This document shows, in pieces, positions 1-6,681 of a stretch of 48,552 nucleotides of DNA (positions are counted from its first letter, which is position 1; each line of letters starts with the position of its first letter). Both the position numbers and the translations under genes were made by a program. This DNA is from an uncultured Collinsella sp. (GTDB lineage: Bacteria > Actinomycetota > Coriobacteriia > Coriobacteriales > Coriobacteriaceae), in assembly GCA_905208975.1 (NCBI GenBank), contig CAJLRE010000009.1, forward strand, positions 1-48,552, written 5' to 3'. The notes under the pieces are model-generated. The model was not told the DNA's origin and made no database searches. It worked only from the letters and a program-made list of their open reading frames with translations.

Positions 1-222
1 GCCGCTCACGCCAAAAGAATCCAAAAGATTATGCTTGACCAACATGTTGCGGTCGTGCCTTGCCGAGCCTCATGCAACCGCGGCACGAATCCTTGAAAGA
101 TATGTGTATGCAAACGGAGAAGATGAGAGTTTTCTCGGATGACTACTGAGAAGCATCCCGGAAGATCAAAAACTCGAAATTTGGTGACGTATTTGGCGAC
201 CCATTTGGCGATCAAAACAAAA
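1..222 (+). pseudogene. Possible degraded tyrosine-integrase C-terminal tail
   Basis: There is no intact gene here. In the plus frame that passes through positions 36-38 and 147-149, a short stretch reads HESLKDM...MRVFSDDY, meets a TGA at 147-149, and continues as EASRKIKNSKFGDVFGDPFG. That style of tail, pointing into the 3' end of a tRNA gene, is what site-specific integrases of tRNA-integrated elements often look like. The frame continues into the tRNA-Val gene on the opposite strand and stops near 286. No catalytic residues are visible, the start lies outside the window, and another stop occurs at 36-38. It could equally be plain intergenic DNA; this is an inference from pattern only. 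Confidence 0.25.
180..215 (+). repeat. Three tandem 12-nt units (TTTGGYGA...)
   Basis: Three adjacent 12-base units, at 180-191, 192-203 and 204-215, each begin TTTGG(T/C)GA. Read in the frame of the possible integrase remnant they encode FGDV-FGDP-FGDQ. They lie just before the tRNA-Val terminator. Confidence 0.6.
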
Positions 223-249
223 CAGCCCAGAGGCGATGCCTCTGGGCTG
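214..249 (-). terminator. Rho-independent terminator of the tRNA-Gly/tRNA-Val unit
   Basis: A 12-bp perfect stem (223-234 with 238-249, loop GAT) is followed on the minus strand by a T-rich stretch (TTTTGTTTTGAT). It lies 8 bases past the CCA end of tRNA-Val, so it ends the tRNA-Gly-tRNA-Val transcript. Confidence 0.85.
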
Positions 250-257
250 CGAACATT

Positions 258-332
258 TGGTGGGCGTTAGAAGATTTGAACTTCTGACCTCTTCCGTGTC
301 AGGGAAGCGCTCTCCCCCTGAGCTAAACGCCC
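258..332 (-). tRNA. tRNA-Val (GAC anticodon)
   Basis: The minus strand folds as a 75-nt cloverleaf: acceptor GGGCGTT/AACGCCC, anticodon stem CTTCC/GGAAG with loop CTGACAC giving anticodon GAC, T-arm AGAAG-TTCAAAT-CTTCT, discriminator A and encoded CCA. It reads Val codons GUC/GUU. It begins 3 nt after the end of the tRNA-Gly at 336-411, so the two are co-transcribed. Confidence 0.95.
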
Positions 333-335
333 AAA

Positions 336-411
336 TGGAGCGGACAACGGGGCTCGAACCCGCGACCCCAACCTTGGCAAGGTTGTGCTCTACCAACTGA
401 GCCATGTCCGC
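336..411 (-). tRNA. tRNA-Gly (GCC), copy 1
   Basis: A 76-nt cloverleaf on the minus strand with acceptor GCGGACA/TGTCCGC, anticodon stem CAACC/GGTTG, loop TTGCCAA (anticodon GCC), T-loop TTCGAGC, discriminator T and encoded CCA. The sequence is identical to the copies at 2811-2886 and 3037-3112. It is the first gene of a two-tRNA unit with tRNA-Val. Confidence 0.95.
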
Positions 412-423
412 CTGCGAGGATTT

Positions 424-473
424 AATATACGGGATGATCCACCCAAATGCAAGAACTTTTTTTGAAAAGTTTT
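424..473 (-). promoter_or_regulatory. tRNA promoter with UP-like element
   Basis: On the minus strand a -35 TTGCAT (447-452) and a -10 TATATT (424-429) are separated by 17 bases. Directly upstream of the -35 is an A/T block built as A-run and T-run (453-473), resembling a bacterial UP element. The -10 ends 12 bases before the tRNA-Gly 5' end. The same arrangement recurs before tRNA-Gly at 3112 and tRNA-Leu at 6537. Confidence 0.75.
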
Positions 474-553
474 GCGACGCCCTCGCGAACCTTGCGAAGA
501 CATCAGCCACCACGGAAAGCGCAGGCAAACGCAAGCTCGCCGCAAGAGGCCCC

Positions 554-2287
554 CTACAACTCAGCGAGCATGATCCAGGCAGAGCTGTCCTGCGCGAGCC
601 TGCCATCTGCAAGCGGTGATGAGGTGAGCAGGACCCTACCCGCCGGCAGCTCCACGGGTGCTGCACCGAAGTTCGTCACACACGCCCAGCCGTTGTCGCG
701 GCGATAGGCGATGACGCCGCCCTCAGCGCCCTCGGCACCATCCGCAAGGCCGGTGCACCCGTCAAGATCGAGCCACGCAAGATCGTTGACGCACCCGCGC
801 AGCTTGCGCCGCAGCCAGAGGGCGTCGCGATAGAACGCAAGCATCGATGCTGGGTCCGCTTCTTCCCTATCGGCAGCGTAATCGGAAAACCATGCAGGCT
901 GTGGCAGATGGGGCGCCGCATCGGCGTCCGCCGGTGAAAACCCAAACGATCCGCCCTGCGCGGGATCGTCCGCTGCCACCCACGGCAGGGGCACACGACA
1001 GCCGTCGCGCCCCTTCTCGCGCTTCGGTCCGTGCGTATTGGTCGCAGTGGGATCTTCGAGTGCAGCCCACGGGATGTCAGCCACCTCAAAAAGGCCGAGC
1101 TCCTCACCCTGATACACGTATGCCGAGCCCGGAAGCGCCAACTCAAGCAAAAGGGCTGCCCGCGCGCGGCGCTCGCCGAGTTCACGGTCCTCGTCATAAG
1201 ACGACCCGTCGCGTAAGAGCCAGTCGAGCGCAATCTGATGGTAGCGCGTCGCCTTGATTTGCGGCAGGGCATAGCGTGTCGCCACGCGCGGCACGTCGTG
1301 GTTGGAGAGTACCCAGGTCGAGGCGGAATCGGATTCGATGGCCGCCTTCAAGCCCTTCTCGATTGCAGCGTGCATGTCATCATAGGTCCAAGTGGCCTTG
1401 GCGAACTCAAAGTTGAATGTCTGGCCAAGCTCGCTGGGGCGTGCGTAGAGATACTGGCGCTCGGGCAGAACCCACGCCTCGGCAACGGCGCTGCGCGGCG
1501 GATCATAACGGTCGAACACGCGGCGCCACTCGCGATAGATCTCATGGACCTCGTTGCGGTCCCACAGCGGATGGGTGCCGTCCTCAACCATGTCATCGCC
1601 CTCGGCGAGATGCCACCGGTCGAGGTCATCGCGGTCGAGATCCTTGGCGAGACCGTGCGCCACATCAATGCGAAAGCCATCGACGCCTCGATCGCTCCAA
1701 AACGCCAGGACGTCGCAAAAGAACGCATGAACCTCGGGGCACGACCAGTCAAAGTCCGGCTGCTCGGGCGTAAACATGTGCAGATACCACTGACCGTCCG
1801 CAACACGCGTCCAGGCGGGACCGCCAAAGTTGGCATTCCAATTGGTGGGAGGCAGCTCGCCGTGCTCGCCGCGACCATCGCGGAAGATATAACGGGCGCG
1901 CTCGGGTGATCCGGGGCCGGCGGCAAGAGCGGCTTTGAACCAGGGGTGCTGGTTGGACGAATGGTTGGGCACGATGTCGACGATGACCTTGATGCCGTGC
2001 GCGTGAGCCGCAGTGATCATGTCATCGAAGTCGTCAAGCGACCCGAGACGTGGGTCGACATCGCAGTAGTCCGCCACATCATAGCCGCCATCAACAAGAG
2101 GCGATGGGTAAAACGGGCTCAGCCAGATGGCCTCGATACCCAGCCGCTCAAGATAGTCCATCTGCTGGGTAATGCCCGCGATATCGCCCAGACCCGAACC
2201 AGTCGAATCCTTAAACGAGCGCGGGTAGATCTGATAGATCGCGGCGTCGGACATCCATGAGCGCGAAGAAGACTTTTCTGTAGCCAT
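554..2287 (-). CDS. GH13 alpha-glucosidase / oligo-1,6-glucosidase type
   Basis: A 577-residue glycoside hydrolase family 13 enzyme, predicted to hydrolyse alpha-glucosidic bonds of short malto- or isomalto-oligosaccharides in the cytoplasm; no signal peptide is visible. The N-terminal AAIYQIYPRSF strand opens the (beta/alpha)8 barrel. Catalytic residues are visible: nucleophile Asp208 in DGFRIDVAHG, acid/base Glu270 in AVAEAW, and Asp331 in LSNHDVPR. The segment GRDGCRVPLPW resembles bifidobacterial-type alpha-glucosidases. The start at 2287 is chosen because AGGGAGA lies at RBS distance and the protein aligns from the next residues; the frame stays open 30 codons further upstream. It is a single-gene unit with no sugar transporter or regulator next to it. 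Exact substrate (maltose, isomaltose, sucrose or trehalose derivatives) cannot be told from sequence. Confidence 0.88.
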   Translation of the reverse strand: MATEKSSSRSWMSDAAIYQIYPRSFKDSTGSGLGDIAGITQQMDYLERLGIEAIWLSPFYPSPLVDGGYDVADYCDVDPRLGSLDDFDDMITAAHAHGIKVIVDIVPNHSSNQHPWFKAALAAGPGSPERARYIFRDGRGEHGELPPTNWNANFGGPAWTRVADGQWYLHMFTPEQPDFDWSCPEVHAFFCDVLAFWSDRGVDGFRIDVAHGLAKDLDRDDLDRWHLAEGDDMVEDGTHPLWDRNEVHEIYREWRRVFDRYDPPRSAVAEAWVLPERQYLYARPSELGQTFNFEFAKATWTYDDMHAAIEKGLKAAIESDSASTWVLSNHDVPRVATRYALPQIKATRYHQIALDWLLRDGSSYDEDRELGERRARAALLLELALPGSAYVYQGEELGLFEVADIPWAALEDPTATNTHGPKREKGRDGCRVPLPWVAADDPAQGGSFGFSPADADAAPHLPQPAWFSDYAADREEADPASMLAFYRDALWLRRKLRGCVNDLAWLDLDGCTGLADGAEGAEGGVIAYRRDNGWACVTNFGAAPVELPAGRVLLTSSPLADGRLAQDSSAWIMLAEL

Positions 2288-2383
2288 GGGGCGTATCTCC
2301 CTTGCAACGAGGTTATGCGAGATGCCCACGATGATACGCCCAAAGCGGACATTCGCGGCAAACAACGCCACAGCCACGCCCCA

Positions 2384-2409
2384 AACGCTCGCTCCCTCTC
2401 GGGTTCGAG
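2384..2409. repeat. 26-bp dispersed repeat, copy 1
   Basis: A 26-base segment starting AACGCTCGCTCC and ending GGGTTCGAG is repeated exactly at 2730-2755. Its end resembles a tRNA T-arm (GGGTTCGAG). It lies in the gene-free stretch upstream of the GH13 gene. The two copies have different flanks. Confidence 0.7.
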
Positions 2410-2472
2410 TCTCCTGGGACGAATCGATCGATCAGTGAAAAGAACGGAAGACCCACTCCTCCGGCCACGACA

Positions 2473-2578
2473 GCGAGCGGGCTCCGGGTGCCCCAAGTTG
2501 CCGCGAAAGAGGAGGGAAGCGTACTTTATGTACGCGACCGACGATTGAGGGGCAAGATGGGGTGCCCGGGGCTCGCGC
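2473..2578. repeat. Long imperfect palindrome (family with 22405-22500)
   Basis: About 106 bases fold back on themselves around a GCGTAC-TTTAT-GTACGC tip centred near 2527. The outer arms pair CCGGGTGCCCCAAGTTGCC with GGCAAGATGGGGTGCCCGG. The right arm motif CAAGATGGGGTGCCCGGGG matches the right arm of the palindrome at 22405-22500 at all but two positions, so the two belong to one family. No gene is seen in 2288-2587; the open frames there are by-products of high GC. Confidence 0.65.
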
Positions 2579-2587
2579 AGCGTCAAC

Positions 2588-2615
2588 AAAAAAACGCGGT
2601 TCGTTAGAACCGCGT
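2588..2615 (-). terminator. Terminator left behind a broken tRNA-Gly
   Basis: A 9-bp perfect stem (ACGCGGTTC 2594-2602 with GAACCGCGT 2607-2615, loop GTTA) is followed on the minus strand by six or more T. It is placed 8 bases after the CCA end of the tRNA-Gly remnant, as in the intact units. Confidence 0.8.
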
Positions 2616-2623
2616 AAGATACT

Positions 2624-2647
2624 TGGAGCGGACAACGGGGCGTCCGC
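2624..2647 (-). pseudogene. tRNA-Gly remnant with internal deletion
   Basis: Positions 2624-2641 are identical to the 3' end (T-stem, acceptor and CCA) of the neighbouring tRNA-Gly genes. The match then stops, and the next bases, GTCCGC at 2642-2647, equal the 5' acceptor half of the same tRNA. The whole middle, about 52 bases including the anticodon arm, is missing, so it cannot be functional. Its downstream terminator is still intact. Confidence 0.7.
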
Positions 2648-2729
2648 GTATCCGCTTCGCGGATCCGCACTGGCTTCGGCCGCCTGCCGGCGTCCTCGCC
2701 AGCTCGCTACAAACGCCCCGCGTTTGCTT

Positions 2730-2755
2730 AACGCTCGCTCCCTCTCGGGTTCGAG
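2730..2755. repeat. 26-bp dispersed repeat, copy 2
   Basis: Exact second copy of the 26-base segment at 2384-2409, here inside the stretch between the tRNA-Gly remnant and the terminator of intact tRNA-Gly copy 2. The stretch 2648-2772 holds no convincing gene. Confidence 0.7.
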
Positions 2756-2772
2756 CCCAGAAGATGGGTACG

Positions 2773-2802
2773 AAAAAGCCCGGCTACCGTAGTAGCCGGG
2801 CT
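2773..2802 (-). terminator. Terminator of tRNA-Gly copy 2
   Basis: An 11-bp perfect stem (2777-2787 with 2792-2802, loop CGTA) is followed on the minus strand by TTTTT. It lies 8 bases after the CCA end of tRNA-Gly copy 2. Confidence 0.85.
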
Positions 2803-2810
2803 GTTGTGCT

Positions 2811-2886
2811 TGGAGCGGACAACGGGGCTCGAACCCGCGACCCCAACCTTGGCAAGGTTGTGCTCTACCAACTGAGCCATGTCCGC
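2811..2886 (-). tRNA. tRNA-Gly (GCC), copy 2
   Basis: A 76-nt cloverleaf identical base for base to copies 1 and 3, with anticodon GCC and encoded CCA. It is the last intact gene of the Gly-Cys-Gly cluster; the 42 bases upstream are mostly taken up by the hairpin behind tRNA-Cys and leave no room for a separate promoter. Confidence 0.95.
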
Positions 2887-2892
2887 ATATGT

Positions 2893-2919
2893 AAAACAAA
2901 ACGGGCGCCGGAGCGCCCG
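2893..2919 (-). terminator. Hairpin/terminator behind tRNA-Cys
   Basis: A 7-bp GC-rich stem (CGGGCGC 2902-2908 with GCGCCCG 2913-2919) is followed on the minus strand by TTTTGTTTT. It sits between tRNA-Cys and tRNA-Gly copy 2, so it must be leaky or act as a processing signal if the cluster shares one promoter. Confidence 0.75.
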
Positions 2920-2928
2920 GATGTTGCC

Positions 2929-3002
2929 TGGAGGCGAAGCCCGGATTCGAACCGGGGGTAAAGGCTTTGCAGGCCTCTGCCTTACCACTTGGCCACTTCG
3001 CC
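2929..3002 (-). tRNA. tRNA-Cys (GCA anticodon)
   Basis: A 74-nt cloverleaf on the minus strand: acceptor GGCGAAG/CTTCGCC, anticodon stem GAGGC/GCCTT, loop CTGCAAA (anticodon GCA), U at the discriminator position as expected for Cys, encoded CCA. Its 5' end begins directly after the T-run of the hairpin behind tRNA-Gly copy 3. Confidence 0.95.
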
Positions 3003-3003
3003 G

Positions 3004-3026
3004 AAAAAGGACCGCCTAAACGGTCC
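3004..3026 (-). terminator. Hairpin/terminator behind tRNA-Gly copy 3
   Basis: A 6-bp stem GGACCG/CGGTCC (3009-3014 with 3021-3026) is followed on the minus strand by TTTTT at 3004-3008, one base before tRNA-Cys starts. It looks like a terminator wedged between two tRNA genes. Confidence 0.7.
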
Positions 3027-3036
3027 GGAAATGCAA

Positions 3037-3112
3037 TGGAGCGGACAACGGGGCTCGAACCCGCGACCCCAACCTTGGCAAGGTTGTGCTCTACCAACTG
3101 AGCCATGTCCGC
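3037..3112 (-). tRNA. tRNA-Gly (GCC), copy 3
   Basis: A 76-nt cloverleaf identical to copies 1 and 2, anticodon GCC, encoded CCA. It is the promoter-proximal gene of the Gly-Cys-Gly cluster. Confidence 0.95.
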
Positions 3113-3124
3113 TTGCGGGTTATT

Positions 3125-3172
3125 AATTTACGCGAGTTGTCCAAAAGACGCAAGTACTTTTTTCAAAAAACT
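3125..3172 (-). promoter_or_regulatory. Promoter of the Gly-Cys-Gly tRNA cluster with UP-like element
   Basis: On the minus strand: -35 TTGCGT (3148-3153), 17-base spacer, -10 TAAATT (3125-3130). Upstream of the -35 lies the near-palindromic A/T block AAGTTTTTTGAAAAAAGT, as before tRNA-Leu. It is the only promoter-like sequence for the three tRNA genes below it. Confidence 0.75.
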
Positions 3173-3217
3173 TGTCTGCCGCATGTTCTTAGTAGCTAAA
3201 CGCGCTAAAGCGATTGG

Positions 3218-3964
3218 CTAGGCACACGATTCCAGCGCTCCGCTAAACAGCTTCACCATCTGCACGCGCGTGCCGGCGCCGTCCGTACGACGAGCAACCT
3301 CCACGTTATCGACGAGCATACGCATAAGCTTGATACCACGGCCGCGCTCCTCTGATGCGACCGGTTCGCTCGTTTCATCGATAGAATAGCCGGCACCTCG
3401 ATCAAGCACCTCAACCACAACGCGATCGCTATAGGCCTGAACCGTCAGGACGCACCCGATACCGCCCGCATGGTCATAGGCATTACCCAGCGCCTCCCCC
3501 GACGCCAATGCGACGTCATAGCGCTCATCACGCCTCAGGGGAAGCGATTCGAGTAGCTCGGCGATACGATGTCGGTAGTATGGAAGATTCTCGATACCCT
3601 GACGGACCTCGACGCTCTTACTCCAGCGAGGCAGCTCCCCCACCGGAATGGCGGGAATAGACTCCCGTGCCGGCCCCGCGACATGAAGAATATCGACAAG
3701 ACGGGCAATCTCCAAAAAGCGAACAACTTCACCTGATGCATTGACGAGCGAAAGCAGGCCTTCTCGCCTCATGAGCTCACGAGCGCGCGTAAGCAGGAAT
3801 GCCAAGCCCGTCGAATCGATAAAGCTAACAGCCTGGCAGTTGATGACGACACGACGCACGCCGCGGCCAATCAAAGCATCCAACCGCCGACGCAGCGCAG
3901 GCACCGTGGCGATGTCGATATCGCCTGGTGGCGTCAAAACCACTATGTCATTCCACTCATTCAT
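3218..3964 (-). CDS. STAS / HATPase_c fusion, anti-sigma antagonist plus anti-sigma kinase type
   Basis: A 248-residue two-domain regulatory protein. Residues about 5-100 form a STAS domain of the SpoIIAA/RsbV type with the phosphorylatable serine in IDSTGLAFL (Ser51). Residues about 125-245 form a GHKL ATPase domain of the SpoIIAB/RsbW type: N-box SGEALGNAYDHAG, G1-like DRGAGYS and G2-like RGRGIKLM. Normally these are separate proteins that bind each other in partner switching; here they are fused. The upstream gene is a SpoIIE-type phosphatase, the expected enzyme for dephosphorylating the STAS serine. The start is set at ATG 3964; a TTG at 3982 is in frame six codons upstream, but has no better RBS. 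No sigma factor is encoded nearby, so the final target is unknown. Confidence 0.82.
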   Translation of the reverse strand: MNEWNDIVVLTPPGDIDIATVPALRRRLDALIGRGVRRVVINCQAVSFIDSTGLAFLLTRARELMRREGLLSLVNASGEVVRFLEIARLVDILHVAGPARESIPAIPVGELPRWSKSVEVRQGIENLPYYRHRIAELLESLPLRRDERYDVALASGEALGNAYDHAGGIGCVLTVQAYSDRVVVEVLDRGAGYSIDETSEPVASEERGRGIKLMRMLVDNVEVARRTDGAGTRVQMVKLFSGALESCA

Positions 3965-4042
3965 ACGACCATGGTTCCCCAAAAAAGCCCACTCGATGCA
4001 TTCGTTTCCCCAACCGTACGGATTCAGCCCGCCCAGCGTCGT

Positions 4043-6388
4043 CTATGAACGACCCCGTAAAAACTCAAGGGACACCAATGCAATGTCATCGTCCAGCGCC
4101 GATTCGGTAAATCGGTCAAGCTCGCCCAAGACCTTGCCGCAAATGCCCGACACGCCCTCACCCGAGACAGAGAGCAGAAGGTCGCGAAGGCGCTGCTCGC
4201 CAAAGAAAGCACCCGAGCGGTCACGCGCTTCGATTGTTCCGTCGGTGTACATAAATAGCATGTCACCAGGAGCGAACGTAAACACGCCTGTCTCGTATAC
4301 CATGCTCTCAAAGGCACCGATTACCCCCGATTGGCATCCAAGCAGCTCGACCTCCCCCCCACGGGCCTCGCCGCCACCCAGCGGCATCGACTCTGGCCTG
4401 ATGACCATGGTCGGAGGATGGCCCGCCGAACAATACGTTGCACGTCCGGCTTTAAGGTCAATCTTGGCGATAAAGGCCGTCACGAACGTCTCGACCCTTG
4501 AAAAGCCCATGAGCATGCTGTTAAGGGAGCGTGCCATGCGGGCCGGCCCAGCGCCCTCCCAGGCATATGCCGTCAGGGCCGTCTTGACGAGCGCGGACAT
4601 CGATGCAGCCTCAATGCCTTTGCCAGACACATCGCCCAGAATCATGACGGCGCAATCGTCGGGAAGACGGATGAGCGTATAGAAATCGCCGCCGACCAAC
4701 GCCGAGTTCGTGGCCGACAGGTACACCGAATCGGCGGCGATTCCCGGAACATCCCCCAGTGAATTTCTCATGCCAATCTGAAGGGTCTGAGCGATATGGC
4801 GCTCCTCACGCTTTTGAGATTCGCCTTCATAGATCAGTTCAAAGTCATGAGCCAAGTGCACCAAGTAGTCATATTCAAGGTCATCAATCGGCTCTTGGCT
4901 ACCATCACGAAGCAGCAGCGCGCGCGTCGTCGGGCCCTTCGCAACAGAAGCAGGAACGATCGCGTCGTTACTGTGCTTGCCATCGCCCTCAGAGCGCGGG
5001 CGCCCCGCCTCGATGCCGGCGTCGACGTAGAGACCCTGGCAAGGCAGGCCATGCGCCCTAAGCCAGCCTCCCATAGGCATCGATTCGTCAACGCGAGTTA
5101 TACGGACGTGTTTAAGGTCCTCGGCGCTCGTGCCGCCCAAAACAGATGCCTCAAAGCCATCAGGGCCAGCCCCCAGACGTGCCGCTGGCGCCGTCGTGGA
5201 AAAGAAAAGCTTCTCGGGATCGTCCGGCAAAGCAACGCGACTGCCGCCTTCAAAATCTATGACGTAGGAATCCAGACTGGCGTCATACTCAATAGGGCAA
5301 AAATGGCAGTTGAGCATATTGCAGATCTCGGACGATACCGCCTGGGTAGCCGCGGCGGAATCGTCTAGAAAGGTAAACAACTCGTCACGCAAGACATTGA
5401 GCGAGCGGCCAAGCTCGGCCGTGCGACGGGAGCGAAGGCTCGATGCCATGCCGACCAGCTGGATAGACAGGTAATCGCAAATGACCTCGAGCACATTAAC
5501 GTCATAGGCGAGCGGTGCCTGAGGGCGTTTCCAACCAACTTCCAGCACGCCAAGGATCTGCGTACCGTAAAAAACGGGAAGACAGATCTCGCTGCGGTAC
5601 GGAGGCATATCCTGCATGCGCAACAGGTGCTTAGAACGATTGTCCAGATCCATGAACATACCGGAGGCGACCTTATCACCCTCAAGGTCCTGTTGAATCG
5701 ACAAGCGACAGGCACGCGACTCACGAAGAACATACGTCGGAATGCCAGCGCCATACGGCAAAAACTCAGGCAGGTAGCTGTCGTACAGCTCCTTGGAAAC
5801 ACCGCGAAGTTTAAAACCACCGCTCTCAGAAAAATAGATAGCGGCACCCGAAGCATCGAGCGTTCCTACAAGCTGGTTCAAAACGGTATCAAGTAGGCTG
5901 GGCAGCTCATCGGAGCCCACGGTACTCATAATGACCGAGAGCGTGCCAGAGAGGCGCTTGTTCGCCACTCTAAGCTCCGAAAGCGCACGCTTGAGTTGCC
6001 GGTCGTGAGAATACTGTTCCTCGATACTGTGAAGCGCCACCAGGACACGTGGTGCGCGGCGCCCAAAGATGTGTGGAGGCGTTACGGAGCCCGCACGAAC
6101 CAAGACGGGAATAAAAGAGCCGTCACTCAGCTTGAGCATCAGTTCGTTCTCGGAGCCATCAGTTTCAAATGGCAGACGATGTTCCGTCGCACGTTCAAAA
6201 GCGGACGAGTACAGGACGTCTTTAACATCTCCGCCGATGACGTCGGCGCGTTCCTCGCACATCAAACCAAGTAAGCGATTATTCACATGCAGAATGGTTC
6301 CGTCGAGCTCGCAGATGATGACAGCATCGCTCGTGATCTCGACTAGTTGGGCAACGTCTGCCCACTCGTTGCGTTCAAGCGTTTCCAT
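4043..6388 (-). CDS. PAS/GAF-domain SpoIIE-type PP2C serine phosphatase (RsbU/RsbP-like)
   Basis: A 781-residue soluble sensor phosphatase. The N-terminus (about 10-70) is PAS-like (SDAVIICELDGTILHVN). About 150-310 is GAF-like, and a second diverged GAF-like part follows at about 320-500. The last 240 residues are a SpoIIE/PP2C domain with the metal-binding aspartates visible in GGDFYTL, GDVSGKGIEA, YTDGTIEA and LDDDIALV. Such enzymes dephosphorylate STAS anti-sigma antagonists in response to redox, ligand or energy signals. The start is ATG 6388, preceded by GAGGT five bases upstream; an in-frame GTG at 6400 has no RBS. The downstream neighbour, 78 bases away, encodes a STAS-HATPase fusion, so the pair likely forms one signalling module. 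The signal sensed by the PAS and GAF parts cannot be read from the sequence. Confidence 0.88.
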   Translation of the reverse strand: METLERNEWADVAQLVEITSDAVIICELDGTILHVNNRLLGLMCEERADVIGGDVKDVLYSSAFERATEHRLPFETDGSENELMLKLSDGSFIPVLVRAGSVTPPHIFGRRAPRVLVALHSIEEQYSHDRQLKRALSELRVANKRLSGTLSVIMSTVGSDELPSLLDTVLNQLVGTLDASGAAIYFSESGGFKLRGVSKELYDSYLPEFLPYGAGIPTYVLRESRACRLSIQQDLEGDKVASGMFMDLDNRSKHLLRMQDMPPYRSEICLPVFYGTQILGVLEVGWKRPQAPLAYDVNVLEVICDYLSIQLVGMASSLRSRRTAELGRSLNVLRDELFTFLDDSAAATQAVSSEICNMLNCHFCPIEYDASLDSYVIDFEGGSRVALPDDPEKLFFSTTAPAARLGAGPDGFEASVLGGTSAEDLKHVRITRVDESMPMGGWLRAHGLPCQGLYVDAGIEAGRPRSEGDGKHSNDAIVPASVAKGPTTRALLLRDGSQEPIDDLEYDYLVHLAHDFELIYEGESQKREERHIAQTLQIGMRNSLGDVPGIAADSVYLSATNSALVGGDFYTLIRLPDDCAVMILGDVSGKGIEAASMSALVKTALTAYAWEGAGPARMARSLNSMLMGFSRVETFVTAFIAKIDLKAGRATYCSAGHPPTMVIRPESMPLGGGEARGGEVELLGCQSGVIGAFESMVYETGVFTFAPGDMLFMYTDGTIEARDRSGAFFGEQRLRDLLLSVSGEGVSGICGKVLGELDRFTESALDDDIALVSLEFLRGRS

Positions 6389-6414
6389 CGTGGACCTCAC
6401 CGTCTATCGGTAAC

Positions 6415-6436
6415 AAAAAAGCCTCCGAAGAGGCTT
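6415..6436 (-). terminator. Terminator of tRNA-Leu
   Basis: A 7-bp stem AAGCCTC/GAGGCTT (6419-6425 with 6430-6436, loop CGAA) is followed on the minus strand by six T. It separates tRNA-Leu from the phosphatase gene that begins at 6388. Confidence 0.85.
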
Positions 6437-6447
6437 CTCAAATGCGA

Positions 6448-6537
6448 TGGTGTCGGAGGCGGGACTTGAACCCGCATGACCAAAAAGCGGTCACTAGCAC
6501 CTCAAGCTAGCGCGTCTGCCAATTCCGCCACTCCGAC
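6448..6537 (-). tRNA. tRNA-Leu (GAG anticodon)
   Basis: A 90-nt class II tRNA on the minus strand with a long variable arm (GTGACCG...CGGTCAT region), acceptor GTCGGAG/CTCCGAC, anticodon stem CTAGC/GCTAG and loop TTGAGGT, giving anticodon GAG. CCA is encoded. It reads Leu codons CUC/CUU. Confidence 0.95.
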
Positions 6538-6594
6538 ATGCTATGTTGTTGATTCGCGATTCGTTTTGTTGGACCCGCGCGTTCAACGAGGAAG

Positions 6595-6644
6595 ATAATA
6601 ACCTATGATTCGAGAACTGTGCAAGCACTTTTTTCAAAAAAGTT
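6595..6644 (-). promoter_or_regulatory. tRNA-Leu promoter with UP-like element
   Basis: On the minus strand: -35 TTGCAC (6619-6624) and -10 TATTAT (6595-6600), 18-base spacer. The near-palindromic block AACTTTTTTGAAAAAAGT directly upstream (6625-6644) matches the blocks before the two tRNA-Gly promoters. The leader to the tRNA is about 50 bases. Confidence 0.7.
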
Positions 6645-6681
6645 TACGAATTTGTAAATGCGCAGGTAGATCCGTATGTCC

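Noticed and set aside
2432..3106. Minus-strand frame of 224 codons covering the tRNA cluster
   Set aside because: It translates through three tRNA genes and their terminators; the apparent repeats in the protein (MAQLVEHNLAKVGVAGSSPV) are tRNA-Gly sequence.
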